NCBI GenBank assembly: GCA_963978445.1
Contig: CAXBRT010000001.1
Span: forward strand, 1-58,983
Reading direction: 5' to 3'
Source of the DNA: TMED14 sp003444795
GTDB taxonomy: Bacteria; Bacteroidota; Bacteroidia; Flavobacteriales; Schleiferiaceae
DNA: 58,983 nucleotides
Part shown: in pieces, positions 32,859 through 40,683 of the stretch
Layout: each line of letters starts with the position of its first letter
How positions within the stretch are numbered: position 1 is the first letter of the stretch
The notes under the pieces: generated by a model
Told to the model about the DNA's origin: nothing
The model's database searches: none
The model's input: the letters and a program-made list of their open reading frames with translations, nothing else
Program-made: the position numbers and the translations under genes

Positions 32859-34760
32859 TTATCGAACAATCGTCACCGGACCTCCATAGCGGAGTTCCTT
32901 TCCACAATGCAAGAGAATGTAGTAGGTTCCGGGAGGTAAGGGATTTCCATTGGCGTTTGTCCCACCCCAGGTATCATCATAATTGTCTTGCATGAAGACC
33001 TGGCCACCCCAACGGTTCAGGACACGGAGGGTGCATTGGTCTCCAAAGGTGACTTCCGAAAGGTCCAAAACGTCGTTCATTCCATCACCATTGGGGGTCA
33101 TGGCGTTTTGAACGTTGGAGAGATCGGGGTCGGTTTGGTCTGGCAAATAGTAGACAAATACTGTATCAATGCCTTTACAGCCCAGCGAATTCGTCACAAT
33201 GGCATAGAAGGTGGTGGAATCTTGGTAGGTCCAAGCCTGAGGGTCCTGCTGTCGGTAATTGTTGAAGTAAACGGGTTTATCCGCAAACCACCGGTAGGCG
33301 GCGCCAGGCGTCACATTCAAATACGCGGTATCTCCACGGGCGATAGCCGTATCGTTCCCCGCAAAAACAGGGAGCGACCATTGCACCACATCGATGGTGT
33401 CATAGGTGGTATCGGGACAAGTCTTTGAATAAACAATGAGTTGCACAGGGTATTTGCCGGGTTGCGACCAACTCACATGTTCCACCGTATCTCCTGTGGC
33501 ACCGTACACATTGGCCAGATTTCCAAAGTCCCAGGAGAAAGTGGCATCGTGGGGAGTGGTTCCACTGGCGTAGAAGGTCAAGTCCTGCGCTTCAAAACAG
33601 CTTTGGCCGTTGTACTGAATGACGTAATCGGGTGCATCGTAAATGTGGAAGCTTTCGTACACTGTGTCCGTACACACCAATCCGGGATTGATGACTAACA
33701 TGACCGTGTAGGCACCCGTGTCAGGATAGGTCCAGGAAGGGGAAGGCGAAGAACTCGTATCTAATGTCGTGGTCGTATCGCCAAAATCCCAGTAATAGCT
33801 AATGGCTCCAGAGGTCTGCGCTTGGAAGGGCATGGTACGTCCCCCGCAGAGCAGGCTGGGCTTCTCCATTTGGGTCAACATGTCTGCGACCACATTACTG
33901 ACGCAGTTGGTGATATTGAACTGGTAGTCGCGGCGCACAGTGGATTGGAAGACACCGTTGCGGTATTCGCTGACACAAATACCCACCACAAATTGTCCCG
34001 TTGTATTGGCCGATCCCGTGATGTACCCGGTGTTTGGGTCGATGGTCAATGCGGGATTGCCTGGAACCGGTGAACTGCTGGTCTGAGGCGCGATAAAGGA
34101 AATGGCCGTGTAAGGAGGCGCCGAAGCAGGATTGGGAGAGGCATTGCCGCTTGAGCCCCCGTTGAGGATGTCACAAAACTCATAGTACAGCGAATCTCCA
34201 TCTGCATCCGTGGCCGAGGCATTGATGTTTTGTAGGTCATTCAAGCACAAAACAATGGGAGGCACCGTGGTAAACTGAGGGGAGTTGTTGCAGTTGTCCA
34301 TGGACGGGATTTGCACCGTGTAGGTATTGCCCTTTCCGCTTGCCACTATGTTTGAAATGGTGGCATTTCGACAGCAGCGCTGGTACGAAATGGTGTAGCC
34401 GCCGACCCGGGCAGGCAAATTCATGGTATGCACGTAGTCCGCGTATTCCGTACAAATGTTGGGAGGCGTGGTCAAACACGGATTTCCCGTACCGGCTGGC
34501 ACACTCACCGTAGGGCCTTTGTTGACCGTGGGATTGTACAGCTGTGCCCCCGTATTGTCAAAAATGGTGAAGGTCACCGTGTTGTCAAATTGTGCTCCAC
34601 CACTGTTACAATCGCGATAAATGCGGAGTTTGATGGTGTAGTTGTTGCCGCCGTTACAGGTGTAGGTGATTTCTCCCCCCACCAGGTGAGCGGCTTGAAC
34701 ACTTCCTGCCGAAAGCAGCAGGAAGAGCCCAACCATCCATTTGAAGAAGTGTCGCTGCAT
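32859..34760 (-). CDS. Secreted PKD-domain protein with type B type IX secretion C-terminus (CHU_C)
   Basis: 633 residues with signal peptide (MQRHFFKWMVGLFLLLSAGSVQA). The mature protein begins HLVGGEITYTCNGG, a domain common in Bacteroidota surface proteins. Two PKD-like repeats follow (ISYYWDFGDTTT..., ATFSWDFGNLAN...), then an Ig-like module with WFADKPVYF, and the C-terminal gliding-motility domain starting NAMTPNGDGMNDVLDLSEV and ending GGPVTIVR. This is the type B sorting signal of the type IX secretion system, so the protein is exported and probably attached to the cell surface. Its ATG overlaps the stop of the PorP-SPOR gene by one base. The last ~150 residues are clearly paralogous to the end of the gene at 36262. 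Confidence 0.9.
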   Translation of the reverse strand: MQRHFFKWMVGLFLLLSAGSVQAAHLVGGEITYTCNGGNNYTIKLRIYRDCNSGGAQFDNTVTFTIFDNTGAQLYNPTVNKGPTVSVPAGTGNPCLTTPPNICTEYADYVHTMNLPARVGGYTISYQRCCRNATISNIVASGKGNTYTVQIPSMDNCNNSPQFTTVPPIVLCLNDLQNINASATDADGDSLYYEFCDILNGGSSGNASPNPASAPPYTAISFIAPQTSSSPVPGNPALTIDPNTGYITGSANTTGQFVVGICVSEYRNGVFQSTVRRDYQFNITNCVSNVVADMLTQMEKPSLLCGGRTMPFQAQTSGAISYYWDFGDTTTTLDTSSSPSPSWTYPDTGAYTVMLVINPGLVCTDTVYESFHIYDAPDYVIQYNGQSCFEAQDLTFYASGTTPHDATFSWDFGNLANVYGATGDTVEHVSWSQPGKYPVQLIVYSKTCPDTTYDTIDVVQWSLPVFAGNDTAIARGDTAYLNVTPGAAYRWFADKPVYFNNYRQQDPQAWTYQDSTTFYAIVTNSLGCKGIDTVFVYYLPDQTDPDLSNVQNAMTPNGDGMNDVLDLSEVTFGDQCTLRVLNRWGGQVFMQDNYDDTWGGTNANGNPLPPGTYYILLHCGKELRYGGPVTIVR

Positions 34761-36253
34761 TATTCGACGACTTTAATCCAAAGCTTGCCGGTGTATTGTC
34801 CGTTCAATCCGGATCCCTTCGCGCGATCTGCTTCCTCGTAGTTACGGAACTTCAAGAGATATACGTAGTACATGTTGTTGCGGTTATCGCGGAAGACCTT
34901 GGCATTGATGCCTTTCTTGGACAGGCTGCTGGCCATGCGGTCGGCATTGGCAGCTTCTCCATAAACACCGGCTGTCACATAGTACCCAGGTGAGCCCGGC
35001 GCCACATTGTTAGCGTACTCTTCCGAGCGGTAGCCGCGAAGCGCACCGCCTGCATTTGGATCGGTGCCACCGTTCCATGAACCGCTTTGACCATTGTCTT
35101 GGTTCCAGCCTGTTCCTCCGGCAGTGCCACTTGAATTACCGCCGTTTCCACGTAGGCCACCATTCTGCGCACCGGCCTCTTGAAGTTGCAAACCTTCTTG
35201 CTTGAGGGCTTCTTTTTGCTTCTCCAATTCAGCTGCTTGGGCTGCGCCCATTTCTTCCTTGAATTCTTCAAAACGCTCGTTGAGCAATTTCTCCGTCTCT
35301 TGTGCAGAGCTGCGTTGCTTGTCCTTCAAACGCTTTATTTCAGCTTCCAAACGCTCATTGCGCTTATTGTCGCCAAACTTATACGACAAAATGAACTCAT
35401 TGGACATGCCCAAATACGAAGCATAGGTGTTGGTGCTGAACTCATGCGCGTAGCCCAAAGAAAGTACGGGAGTCAGATGGACGCCTACATTCATGGTCGC
35501 TGCATAGTTAGAGCGGTACATCGCACCGATGTAGCCGTATTCCTTCATATCGAACATCAACCCGGCATCCACCTGAGGCTTCACAAAAGCAGCTGCACGA
35601 ACGGTCACCATGGGAGACAAGACCATGCGGTCTTTTTGTACGTTAATGTCGTACTGGGTACGGGCCACATAGTGACGAATCAAATGGTACGCCACTGGGC
35701 CGTCGTAGTTATTGCTGTAAGTGATGGTCGGATTGAGCAATTGGGGAACGCTTAGGCCAAGGTTGAAATCCGCCACGCGCAAATTCACACCCAAGATCAT
35801 GTCCAAGGTGCCGTTTTGATTGGCTGGAATCAAGAAAGGATCACCCAGGTTCTTGACTCGGACCGATGCCATGTCAAAGGAGTTGTTCACATAACCTGCG
35901 CCTACGCCGAAACTGAGCACGGAAGTCTCGGACAGCTGTGCATGGTAGGCATAGTTGCCATAAATACCCGAACGGCTAACGATATCCGTCTTGTCCGTGT
36001 AGGCATAGACAGAATAGCCAATTCGCTCCTTGTTAAGGGCGCCATTGAAGACCAATGCCGAAGTCTCGGGAGCTCCTTCCATACCTTGCCATTGCTGACG
36101 GTGCATGGTCGTTAACTCACTGAAGCCTTCTGCACCAGAAACAGCAGGGTTGGTCATTTGAGGAGCGAAGAAATAGTTGGCGTATAGGGGAAGTTGCTGG
36201 GCTTGAACCATGCAAGCTCCCGAAATCAAAGCCAGAACGAGCGTCTTTTTCAT
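34760..36253 (-). CDS. PorP/SprF-family outer-membrane protein fused to a SPOR domain
   Basis: 497 residues from the ATG at 36253 (MKKTLVLALISGACMVQAQQ, a signal peptide). The frame is open upstream into the neighbouring gene, but that part has no similarity. Domains: PorP/SprF beta-barrel about 20-293 (LYANYFFAPQMTNPAVSG, HRQQWQGMEGAP, FILSYKFG); charged coiled coil about 297-360; Gly/Asn/Ser-rich linker 361-420; SPOR domain 422-496 (YYVTAGVYGEAANADRM, MYYVYLLKF). SprF-type proteins help type B substrates cross or attach at the outer membrane, and SPOR domains bind denuded peptidoglycan, so the fusion would tie an outer-membrane secretion accessory to the wall. It is flanked by two type B substrates. 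Confidence 0.9.
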   Translation of the reverse strand: MKKTLVLALISGACMVQAQQLPLYANYFFAPQMTNPAVSGAEGFSELTTMHRQQWQGMEGAPETSALVFNGALNKERIGYSVYAYTDKTDIVSRSGIYGNYAYHAQLSETSVLSFGVGAGYVNNSFDMASVRVKNLGDPFLIPANQNGTLDMILGVNLRVADFNLGLSVPQLLNPTITYSNNYDGPVAYHLIRHYVARTQYDINVQKDRMVLSPMVTVRAAAFVKPQVDAGLMFDMKEYGYIGAMYRSNYAATMNVGVHLTPVLSLGYAHEFSTNTYASYLGMSNEFILSYKFGDNKRNERLEAEIKRLKDKQRSSAQETEKLLNERFEEFKEEMGAAQAAELEKQKEALKQEGLQLQEAGAQNGGLRGNGGNSSGTAGGTGWNQDNGQSGSWNGGTDPNAGGALRGYRSEEYANNVAPGSPGYYVTAGVYGEAANADRMASSLSKKGINAKVFRDNRNNMYYVYLLKFRNYEEADRAKGSGLNGQYTGKLWIKVVE

Positions 36254-36261
36254 AACGACGA

Positions 36262-38343
36262 TTAATTGCGAATTACAGTAATGGCGCCGCGGTAACGGGG
36301 TTCTCCGTTGCAAAGCAGCAAATAGTAGTAGGTTCCATCGGGCAGTGGGTCGCCTCCGGTATTTGTTCCATCCCAGCCTGAGATGTACCGAGGCTCTTCG
36401 TAGACTTGAGCGCCCCAACGATCTAGGATTACCAGATCACAAGAGTCTGCTTGGACTACTTCCGATAGATCGAATACGTCATTAAAGCCATCGCCGTTGG
36501 GCGTAATGACGTTCATGACATTGGAAATATTTGGCAAAAGGGTGGCGGGGTCAAACTGAACCACCATCATGGAATCAATGCCCCAGCAGCCCAGTGCACT
36601 GCGAACTTCGACAAAGTACCACGTCGTATCGCTAGTGGGTCGCGTTTGTGCGTTGGGATTGTAGGGGTCGCTGAAGTATGCAGGCTTATCTGCATACCAG
36701 TAGTATTGCAAACCACCGGTGGCGTTCAGTTGCACGACGTCCCCGGGCATGACCACCTGATCTGGACCCGCGTTGGGGGTCACGACAATTTGCGTGATTT
36801 TCAACGTGTCGTAGCTGGTGCAATTGTTTGGACCGGTTGCTTCAACGACGTAAGTTCCAGGTTCCTTCGCATAGAAAGAAACACCCGAGTAGGCACCTGT
36901 TGGCCACGTCCACTGATAGCTTAGGCCGTTACCCGTCGCCCCAATAAGAACCGAGTCACCGGCACACAAAGCCAAGCTATCCTTGGGTGCAACGTTTACG
37001 GTAGGCAACGGAATGACATTGACTTGCAAAGGAGCGGTAGTGAAATCGCAGTTTTCGCTGTTAATCACCAAACGGTACTGCGCCGATCCAGCTATCAAGC
37101 CCGTATCCACTGTAAGGTCCGATTGATCTTGACCGGGTATCGCTTGCCAAGACCCAGTTGTGATGGGATATTTCACCTCCCACTGGAAGGTCCAATCATT
37201 GGTCAAACTGGTAGCATTGCTTCGGAGCAACGTAGAATCTCCGGGGCAAATGTCCAGCGAGGCAGCCGATTGCCAAGCCCACTGGATGTTTTCAATGAAG
37301 GTGTCCGGCACTGTGTCTACAAAAAGTTCCACCGAATAGCTCGTATCCGGGCAACCACCAGGGAACCAATAGGTCACCAAGGAATACAATCCCGATTGAT
37401 TGGTGATGTAATCTCGGTTGGTCGCACCATTGATGGTCACCTTGAGCTTTTGTCCAAACTGATCCACAGAATCCTTCAACCATTGGTAATCCACGCTCGT
37501 ACCTGGCGCAAAGGAAACCGGTCCGCGCAGGGTGATGGATTCCGTTTCACAGAAAGCCAAAGAGTCGACTTGACTGTCCTTGTCCAAAACATTCAGCGTG
37601 AACATACCCGCAGGAATATGGGTAATAGTCGTTTGAGGCGCATAGACGTTGATGGTCGTATCCGCACTCATGACGTCACAGTTTCCAGAAGAACCTGTTA
37701 CGGCATAAACTCCACTGGCAAAAACGATGAGTGAATCTGCCGTTGCTCCCGTGATCACAGAGCCACCATTGGTCCACTCGTAGCTGTCTAATCCTTTCGT
37801 GGCGTAAATAACGACGGTATCCCCCTCACACATGCCCCAGTCGGGTGCACCACTGTAGAGGTTTTCGAATCCTCCCACGATCGAATCTATCTCCACCGTA
37901 GGGGCGACATTGACCGTCATTTGAATCGTGTCAGACCACAATACGGGAGATGTGGAACGCACGGCAAGGCCGTAAAAATTGTTGGTGGTGATAGTCACTG
38001 GGACAACGACCCACGCATACTTCACACCGGCAGAAATGGTGTCTGCTATGGTGCCTGTTGGTGCTGGCGTGATAGACTGCCACTTCACAATTTCGAGGGT
38101 ATCGCTGTTGGCTTGGGTAAAAGCCGACTTCATACCCGGAGCAAGCAACACATAAAAATCATTGGTAGCGGTCATGCCTGGCGCACCGATGGTCATGGTC
38201 AAGCGGAGCGAATCACCCGTACACTTTGACAAGTTTGGGGCCTGAACGAGATCTAACGTCTGGGCGCCGAGAAAGGAAGGGGCGGCCAGCAGGAGCGCTA
38301 GAGAAATGCGTCGAATCCAAGACATACGTCGAGTAGTTTTCAT
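36262..38343 (-). CDS. Secreted multi-Ig-like protein with type B type IX secretion C-terminus (CHU_C)
   Basis: 693 residues with signal peptide ending near FLGAQ. Five or six Ig-like/adhesin repeats are recognisable by the recurring C-x-GDS motif (KCTGDSLRL, MCEGDTVVI, ICPGDSTLL, LCAGDSVLI; FCETESITL is a variant). A module with WYADKPAYF and the CHU_C sorting domain (NVITPNGDGFNDVFDLSEV ... ITVIRN) follow. It is probably a cell-surface or released adhesin-like protein exported by the type IX system. First gene of the three-gene minus-strand locus, 8 bp before the PorP-SPOR gene, with a TACATTTG promoter element 8 bp upstream of its ATG. Confidence 0.9.
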   Translation of the reverse strand: MKTTRRMSWIRRISLALLLAAPSFLGAQTLDLVQAPNLSKCTGDSLRLTMTIGAPGMTATNDFYVLLAPGMKSAFTQANSDTLEIVKWQSITPAPTGTIADTISAGVKYAWVVVPVTITTNNFYGLAVRSTSPVLWSDTIQMTVNVAPTVEIDSIVGGFENLYSGAPDWGMCEGDTVVIYATKGLDSYEWTNGGSVITGATADSLIVFASGVYAVTGSSGNCDVMSADTTINVYAPQTTITHIPAGMFTLNVLDKDSQVDSLAFCETESITLRGPVSFAPGTSVDYQWLKDSVDQFGQKLKVTINGATNRDYITNQSGLYSLVTYWFPGGCPDTSYSVELFVDTVPDTFIENIQWAWQSAASLDICPGDSTLLRSNATSLTNDWTFQWEVKYPITTGSWQAIPGQDQSDLTVDTGLIAGSAQYRLVINSENCDFTTAPLQVNVIPLPTVNVAPKDSLALCAGDSVLIGATGNGLSYQWTWPTGAYSGVSFYAKEPGTYVVEATGPNNCTSYDTLKITQIVVTPNAGPDQVVMPGDVVQLNATGGLQYYWYADKPAYFSDPYNPNAQTRPTSDTTWYFVEVRSALGCWGIDSMMVVQFDPATLLPNISNVMNVITPNGDGFNDVFDLSEVVQADSCDLVILDRWGAQVYEEPRYISGWDGTNTGGDPLPDGTYYYLLLCNGEPRYRGAITVIRN

Positions 38344-38351
38344 TTAAACAA

Positions 38352-38375
38352 CAAATGTACGCCCGATTGTCCGGG
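38352..38375 (-). promoter_or_regulatory. Promoter element of the type IX secretion locus with adjacent palindrome
   Basis: Minus strand TACATTTG (38352-38359) matches TAnnTTTG and ends 8 bp before the ATG, implying a near-leaderless mRNA. Directly upstream, GCCCG/CGGGC (38361-38375, 5-nt loop) forms an inverted repeat in the spacer region, where a regulator could bind. No clear -33 box. Confidence 0.5.
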
Positions 38376-38423
38376 CAGCCGCCACTTTTAACTCACCGAA
38401 AGGCCCTGTTGTCTCATTGACGG

Positions 38424-38474
38424 GGACTGTCTTGCGTGAATTGGTGAGGCCTTCGACTCACGAGCGAACAGTCC
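38424..38474. repeat. Imperfect inverted repeat in the divergent intergenic region
   Basis: Outer arms GGACTGT (38424-38430) and ACAGTCC (38468-38474), inner arms GTGA (38436-38439) and TCAC (38458-38461). It lies between the type IX locus and the undecaprenol kinase gene. Its CGAACAGTCCG end resembles CGGACAGTTCG (reverse strand) in front of grpE. No T-run, so not a terminator. Confidence 0.5.
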
Positions 38475-38540
38475 GTATCGCCAGATTTCACACCAGTTTG
38501 GCCCGAAATTTGTGCGCATTCCGGACAATCCTTGAAACCG

Positions 38541-38924
38541 ATGAAAGACTTAGAACCTATGCCTTTCCTTAAAAGTTTTTGGCAGACCAGCATGCATGCA
38601 CTCAATGGCATTGCTCTGGCTTTTGAAAGTGAACGCAGTTTTCGCATCCACACCCTCGCCATGGTCCTCGTTTCCGCAACGGGCGCCTACCTGGGAATGG
38701 ACCTCATGGAATGGGCCATTTTGTTCTTGACGTATGTGGTTATGTTGGGCTTTGAGCTCCTAAACACCGCCATGGAGTCTTTTGCCAATTTTTTACATCC
38801 CGATGAGCACCCAGCGATAAAACGCGTCAAAGACATAGCCGCAGGCGCTGTTCTTGTCGCATCCATTTTTTCGGTAGCTATTGCAATTATCCTTTTCGGG
38901 CCTAAAATTGCGGCCCTCTTATAA
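38541..38924 (+). CDS. dgkA: Diacylglycerol/undecaprenol kinase family protein
   Basis: Small integral membrane kinase that phosphorylates diacylglycerol or, in most Gram-positive and many other bacteria, undecaprenol for lipid-carrier recycling. 127 residues from the ATG at 38541 (MKDLEPMPFLKSF); a TTG 9 bp upstream is less likely. An amphipathic N-terminal helix (NGIALAFESERSFRIHTLAMVLVS) leads into three membrane helices. The conserved block ELLNTAMESFANFL ... HPAIKRVKDIAAGAVLVAS carries the catalytic Glu and nucleotide-binding residues. Substrate preference cannot be told. The GAF gene follows after 11 bp. Confidence 0.9.
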   Translation: MKDLEPMPFLKSFWQTSMHALNGIALAFESERSFRIHTLAMVLVSATGAYLGMDLMEWAILFLTYVVMLGFELLNTAMESFANFLHPDEHPAIKRVKDIAAGAVLVASIFSVAIAIILFGPKIAALL

Positions 38925-38935
38925 TCCATCCCTGT

Positions 38936-39358
38936 ATGGCGCTGTATCCCACCCTAGCTGACCATTTTGATTTACATCTGGCCATCTGCCAGAAACTTCA
39001 GCGCGAAAATCCCCATTACAATTGGGTCGGTTTTTATTGGATGGATGACGCGGATCAGGCCTTGTATATTGGGGCCTACGTGGGCGCAACGACGGACCAT
39101 ACTCGCATACCATATGGACGAGGAATTTGCGGACAAGTGGCCCAAAGTGGAGAGACCTTTGTCGTCCCCGATGTTCACGCTCAAGACAATTATTTAGCCT
39201 GTTCTATCCAGACCAAAGCCGAAATCGTAGTCCCCATTTACAAGGACGGAAAATTGGTGGGTCAACTCGATATTGACAGCCACAAGCGCGATCCATTTAG
39301 TGCCGATGACCAGGCCTATTTGGAGCAGGTTTGCGCTGCGGTCGCGCTGCTTCTTTGA
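38936..39358 (+). CDS. GAF-domain protein, free methionine-(R)-sulfoxide reductase-like
   Basis: 140 residues forming a single GAF domain of the fRMsr type (YNWVGFYWMDD, IPYGRGICGQVA, VVPDVHAQDNYLACS, EIVVPIYKDGKLVGQLDIDS). fRMsr reduces free methionine-R-sulfoxide. Two of the three cysteines used by the E. coli enzyme are present with the right 24-residue spacing (C65 and C89); the third site, ten residues before C65, is His55. It may still be active with a two-cysteine cycle, or it may be a sensor-like relative. Cotranscribed with dgkA; ends next to the oppositely oriented permease gene (4 bp). Confidence 0.8.
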   Translation: MALYPTLADHFDLHLAICQKLQRENPHYNWVGFYWMDDADQALYIGAYVGATTDHTRIPYGRGICGQVAQSGETFVVPDVHAQDNYLACSIQTKAEIVVPIYKDGKLVGQLDIDSHKRDPFSADDQAYLEQVCAAVALLL

Positions 39359-39362
39359 GAAT

Positions 39363-40613
39363 TTATTGATTGAAGCGAATCGCTTCCACGGGGTCCATCT
39401 TTGCCGCCATAGACGCTGGGGCAAGGCCCGAAAGCAGACCAATCACTGCCGATAGAATGACGCCAGTGAGGACATTGTTGGCGCTCATGGCGAGTTCAAA
39501 ACCGGAAATCGCTGTGCCGGCGGCCATGAGGATAGCTACGAGGACAAGCCCTGCCAGCCCACCTACGACAGATAGCAAGGTGCCCTCCAACAAAAACTGA
39601 GTGAGAATAAAGGCGCGTGTTGCCCCCAACGCTTTCTGGATGCCGATTTGCCCCGTTCGCTCGCGAACAGAAACGAACATGATGTTGGCAATTCCGAATC
39701 CTCCAACCAGAATGGAAAAACCGCCAATCACGGTTCCTGCGAGGCCAATGGCGCCAAACATTTGGTCCAAGCCTTGCGAAAACACGGAAGATTCATTCAA
39801 GCTAAAATCATCTTCCGCGATAGGTTTTAGGCGGCGGATAGCTCGCATGTGCATGCGCAAGTCTTCCTTCATTTCCAGGGTCGTGTAGCCCGGCTTGGCT
39901 TTGGCTTGAATGGCCGAACCTCCGAGTTCATCTCCCTTGAGCGCAACAAATAAACTAGCCGGCAGTAACACTTTGGTGTCATGCGATTGTCCCACCATGC
40001 GGGACCCCTCTTTGGGAAGGATGCCAATGACTGTAAAACGGCGGCCTAAGGTTTGGATGGAAGCGCCCAATGCATTCCCGGCAGGAAAGAGGCCTTCAGC
40101 TATTTCTGCACCGAGTACCACCACATTTTTAGCGGAGGCCATTTCTCCTTCTGAGAAGTAGCGACCCGTCTCCATGTTGAGGGAATTGAGCGAACCATAG
40201 AGGTAGGTTACGCCGTTGACTTCCACATTTTCGACCGATGAGTTGCCGTTCTTGACCGTTTCGCCAGACCCAGCGATGTACGTGATATAATCTGCCGTAC
40301 GCGGACTGCGGGCTGAAAGCCGCTTAAAGTCATTCATGCCCACTTCTGGACGCTGGAAATACTTCCACCACGCAAACTCTCCCCCATCGCCGCCCCATGG
40401 CCATTTTTGGATGTAAACCACATCGCTTCCAAGGCTTTCTACTGAATTCCGAATATTCCGTTCCAAGCTGTCCACAATGGCGTAGACGGCAATGATGGCA
40501 AAGATGCCAATCGTAATACCTAATAAACTGAGAAACGTCCTCAACCTATTGGAAACCAATGCCATCCAAGCAAAACGCAAGGATTCCGAAAGGAGAGCAA
40601 CAATTTTCCGCAT
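39363..40613 (-). CDS. MacB/FtsX-type ABC transporter permease without adjacent ATPase
   Basis: 416 residues. TM1 (about 21-45, SLLGITIGIFAIIAVYAIV), a large periplasmic MacB-PCD domain (about 50-270), then three TM helices of the FtsX domain (from IGLAGTVIGGFSILVGGFGIANIMFVSVRERTGQIGIQKALGA, quoted in part, to the end, MDPVEAIRFNQ). MacB-type proteins transmit mechanical work across the membrane to export peptides, toxins or lipoproteins. No ATPase or membrane-fusion protein gene is next to it, so partners must be encoded elsewhere. It is divergent from purH, with a 70-bp gap. Confidence 0.88.
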   Translation of the reverse strand: MRKIVALLSESLRFAWMALVSNRLRTFLSLLGITIGIFAIIAVYAIVDSLERNIRNSVESLGSDVVYIQKWPWGGDGGEFAWWKYFQRPEVGMNDFKRLSARSPRTADYITYIAGSGETVKNGNSSVENVEVNGVTYLYGSLNSLNMETGRYFSEGEMASAKNVVVLGAEIAEGLFPAGNALGASIQTLGRRFTVIGILPKEGSRMVGQSHDTKVLLPASLFVALKGDELGGSAIQAKAKPGYTTLEMKEDLRMHMRAIRRLKPIAEDDFSLNESSVFSQGLDQMFGAIGLAGTVIGGFSILVGGFGIANIMFVSVRERTGQIGIQKALGATRAFILTQFLLEGTLLSVVGGLAGLVLVAILMAAGTAISGFELAMSANNVLTGVILSAVIGLLSGLAPASMAAKMDPVEAIRFNQ

Positions 40614-40651
40614 GGGACCTGAAAATTACAAAGTCCATGCCATGGAATTCC

Positions 40652-40659
40652 TACCTTTG
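40652..40659 (+). promoter_or_regulatory. Promoter -7 element for purH
   Basis: TACCTTTG, identical to the element in front of the helicase gene, 24 bp before the purH ATG. No good -33 box. Confidence 0.5.
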
Positions 40660-40683
40660 TTTTTTAGATTTTTTCCCAGGTAC

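Noticed and set aside
40492..40683. 64-residue N-terminal extension of PurH
   Set aside because: Antisense to the permease gene and upstream of the predicted promoter element.
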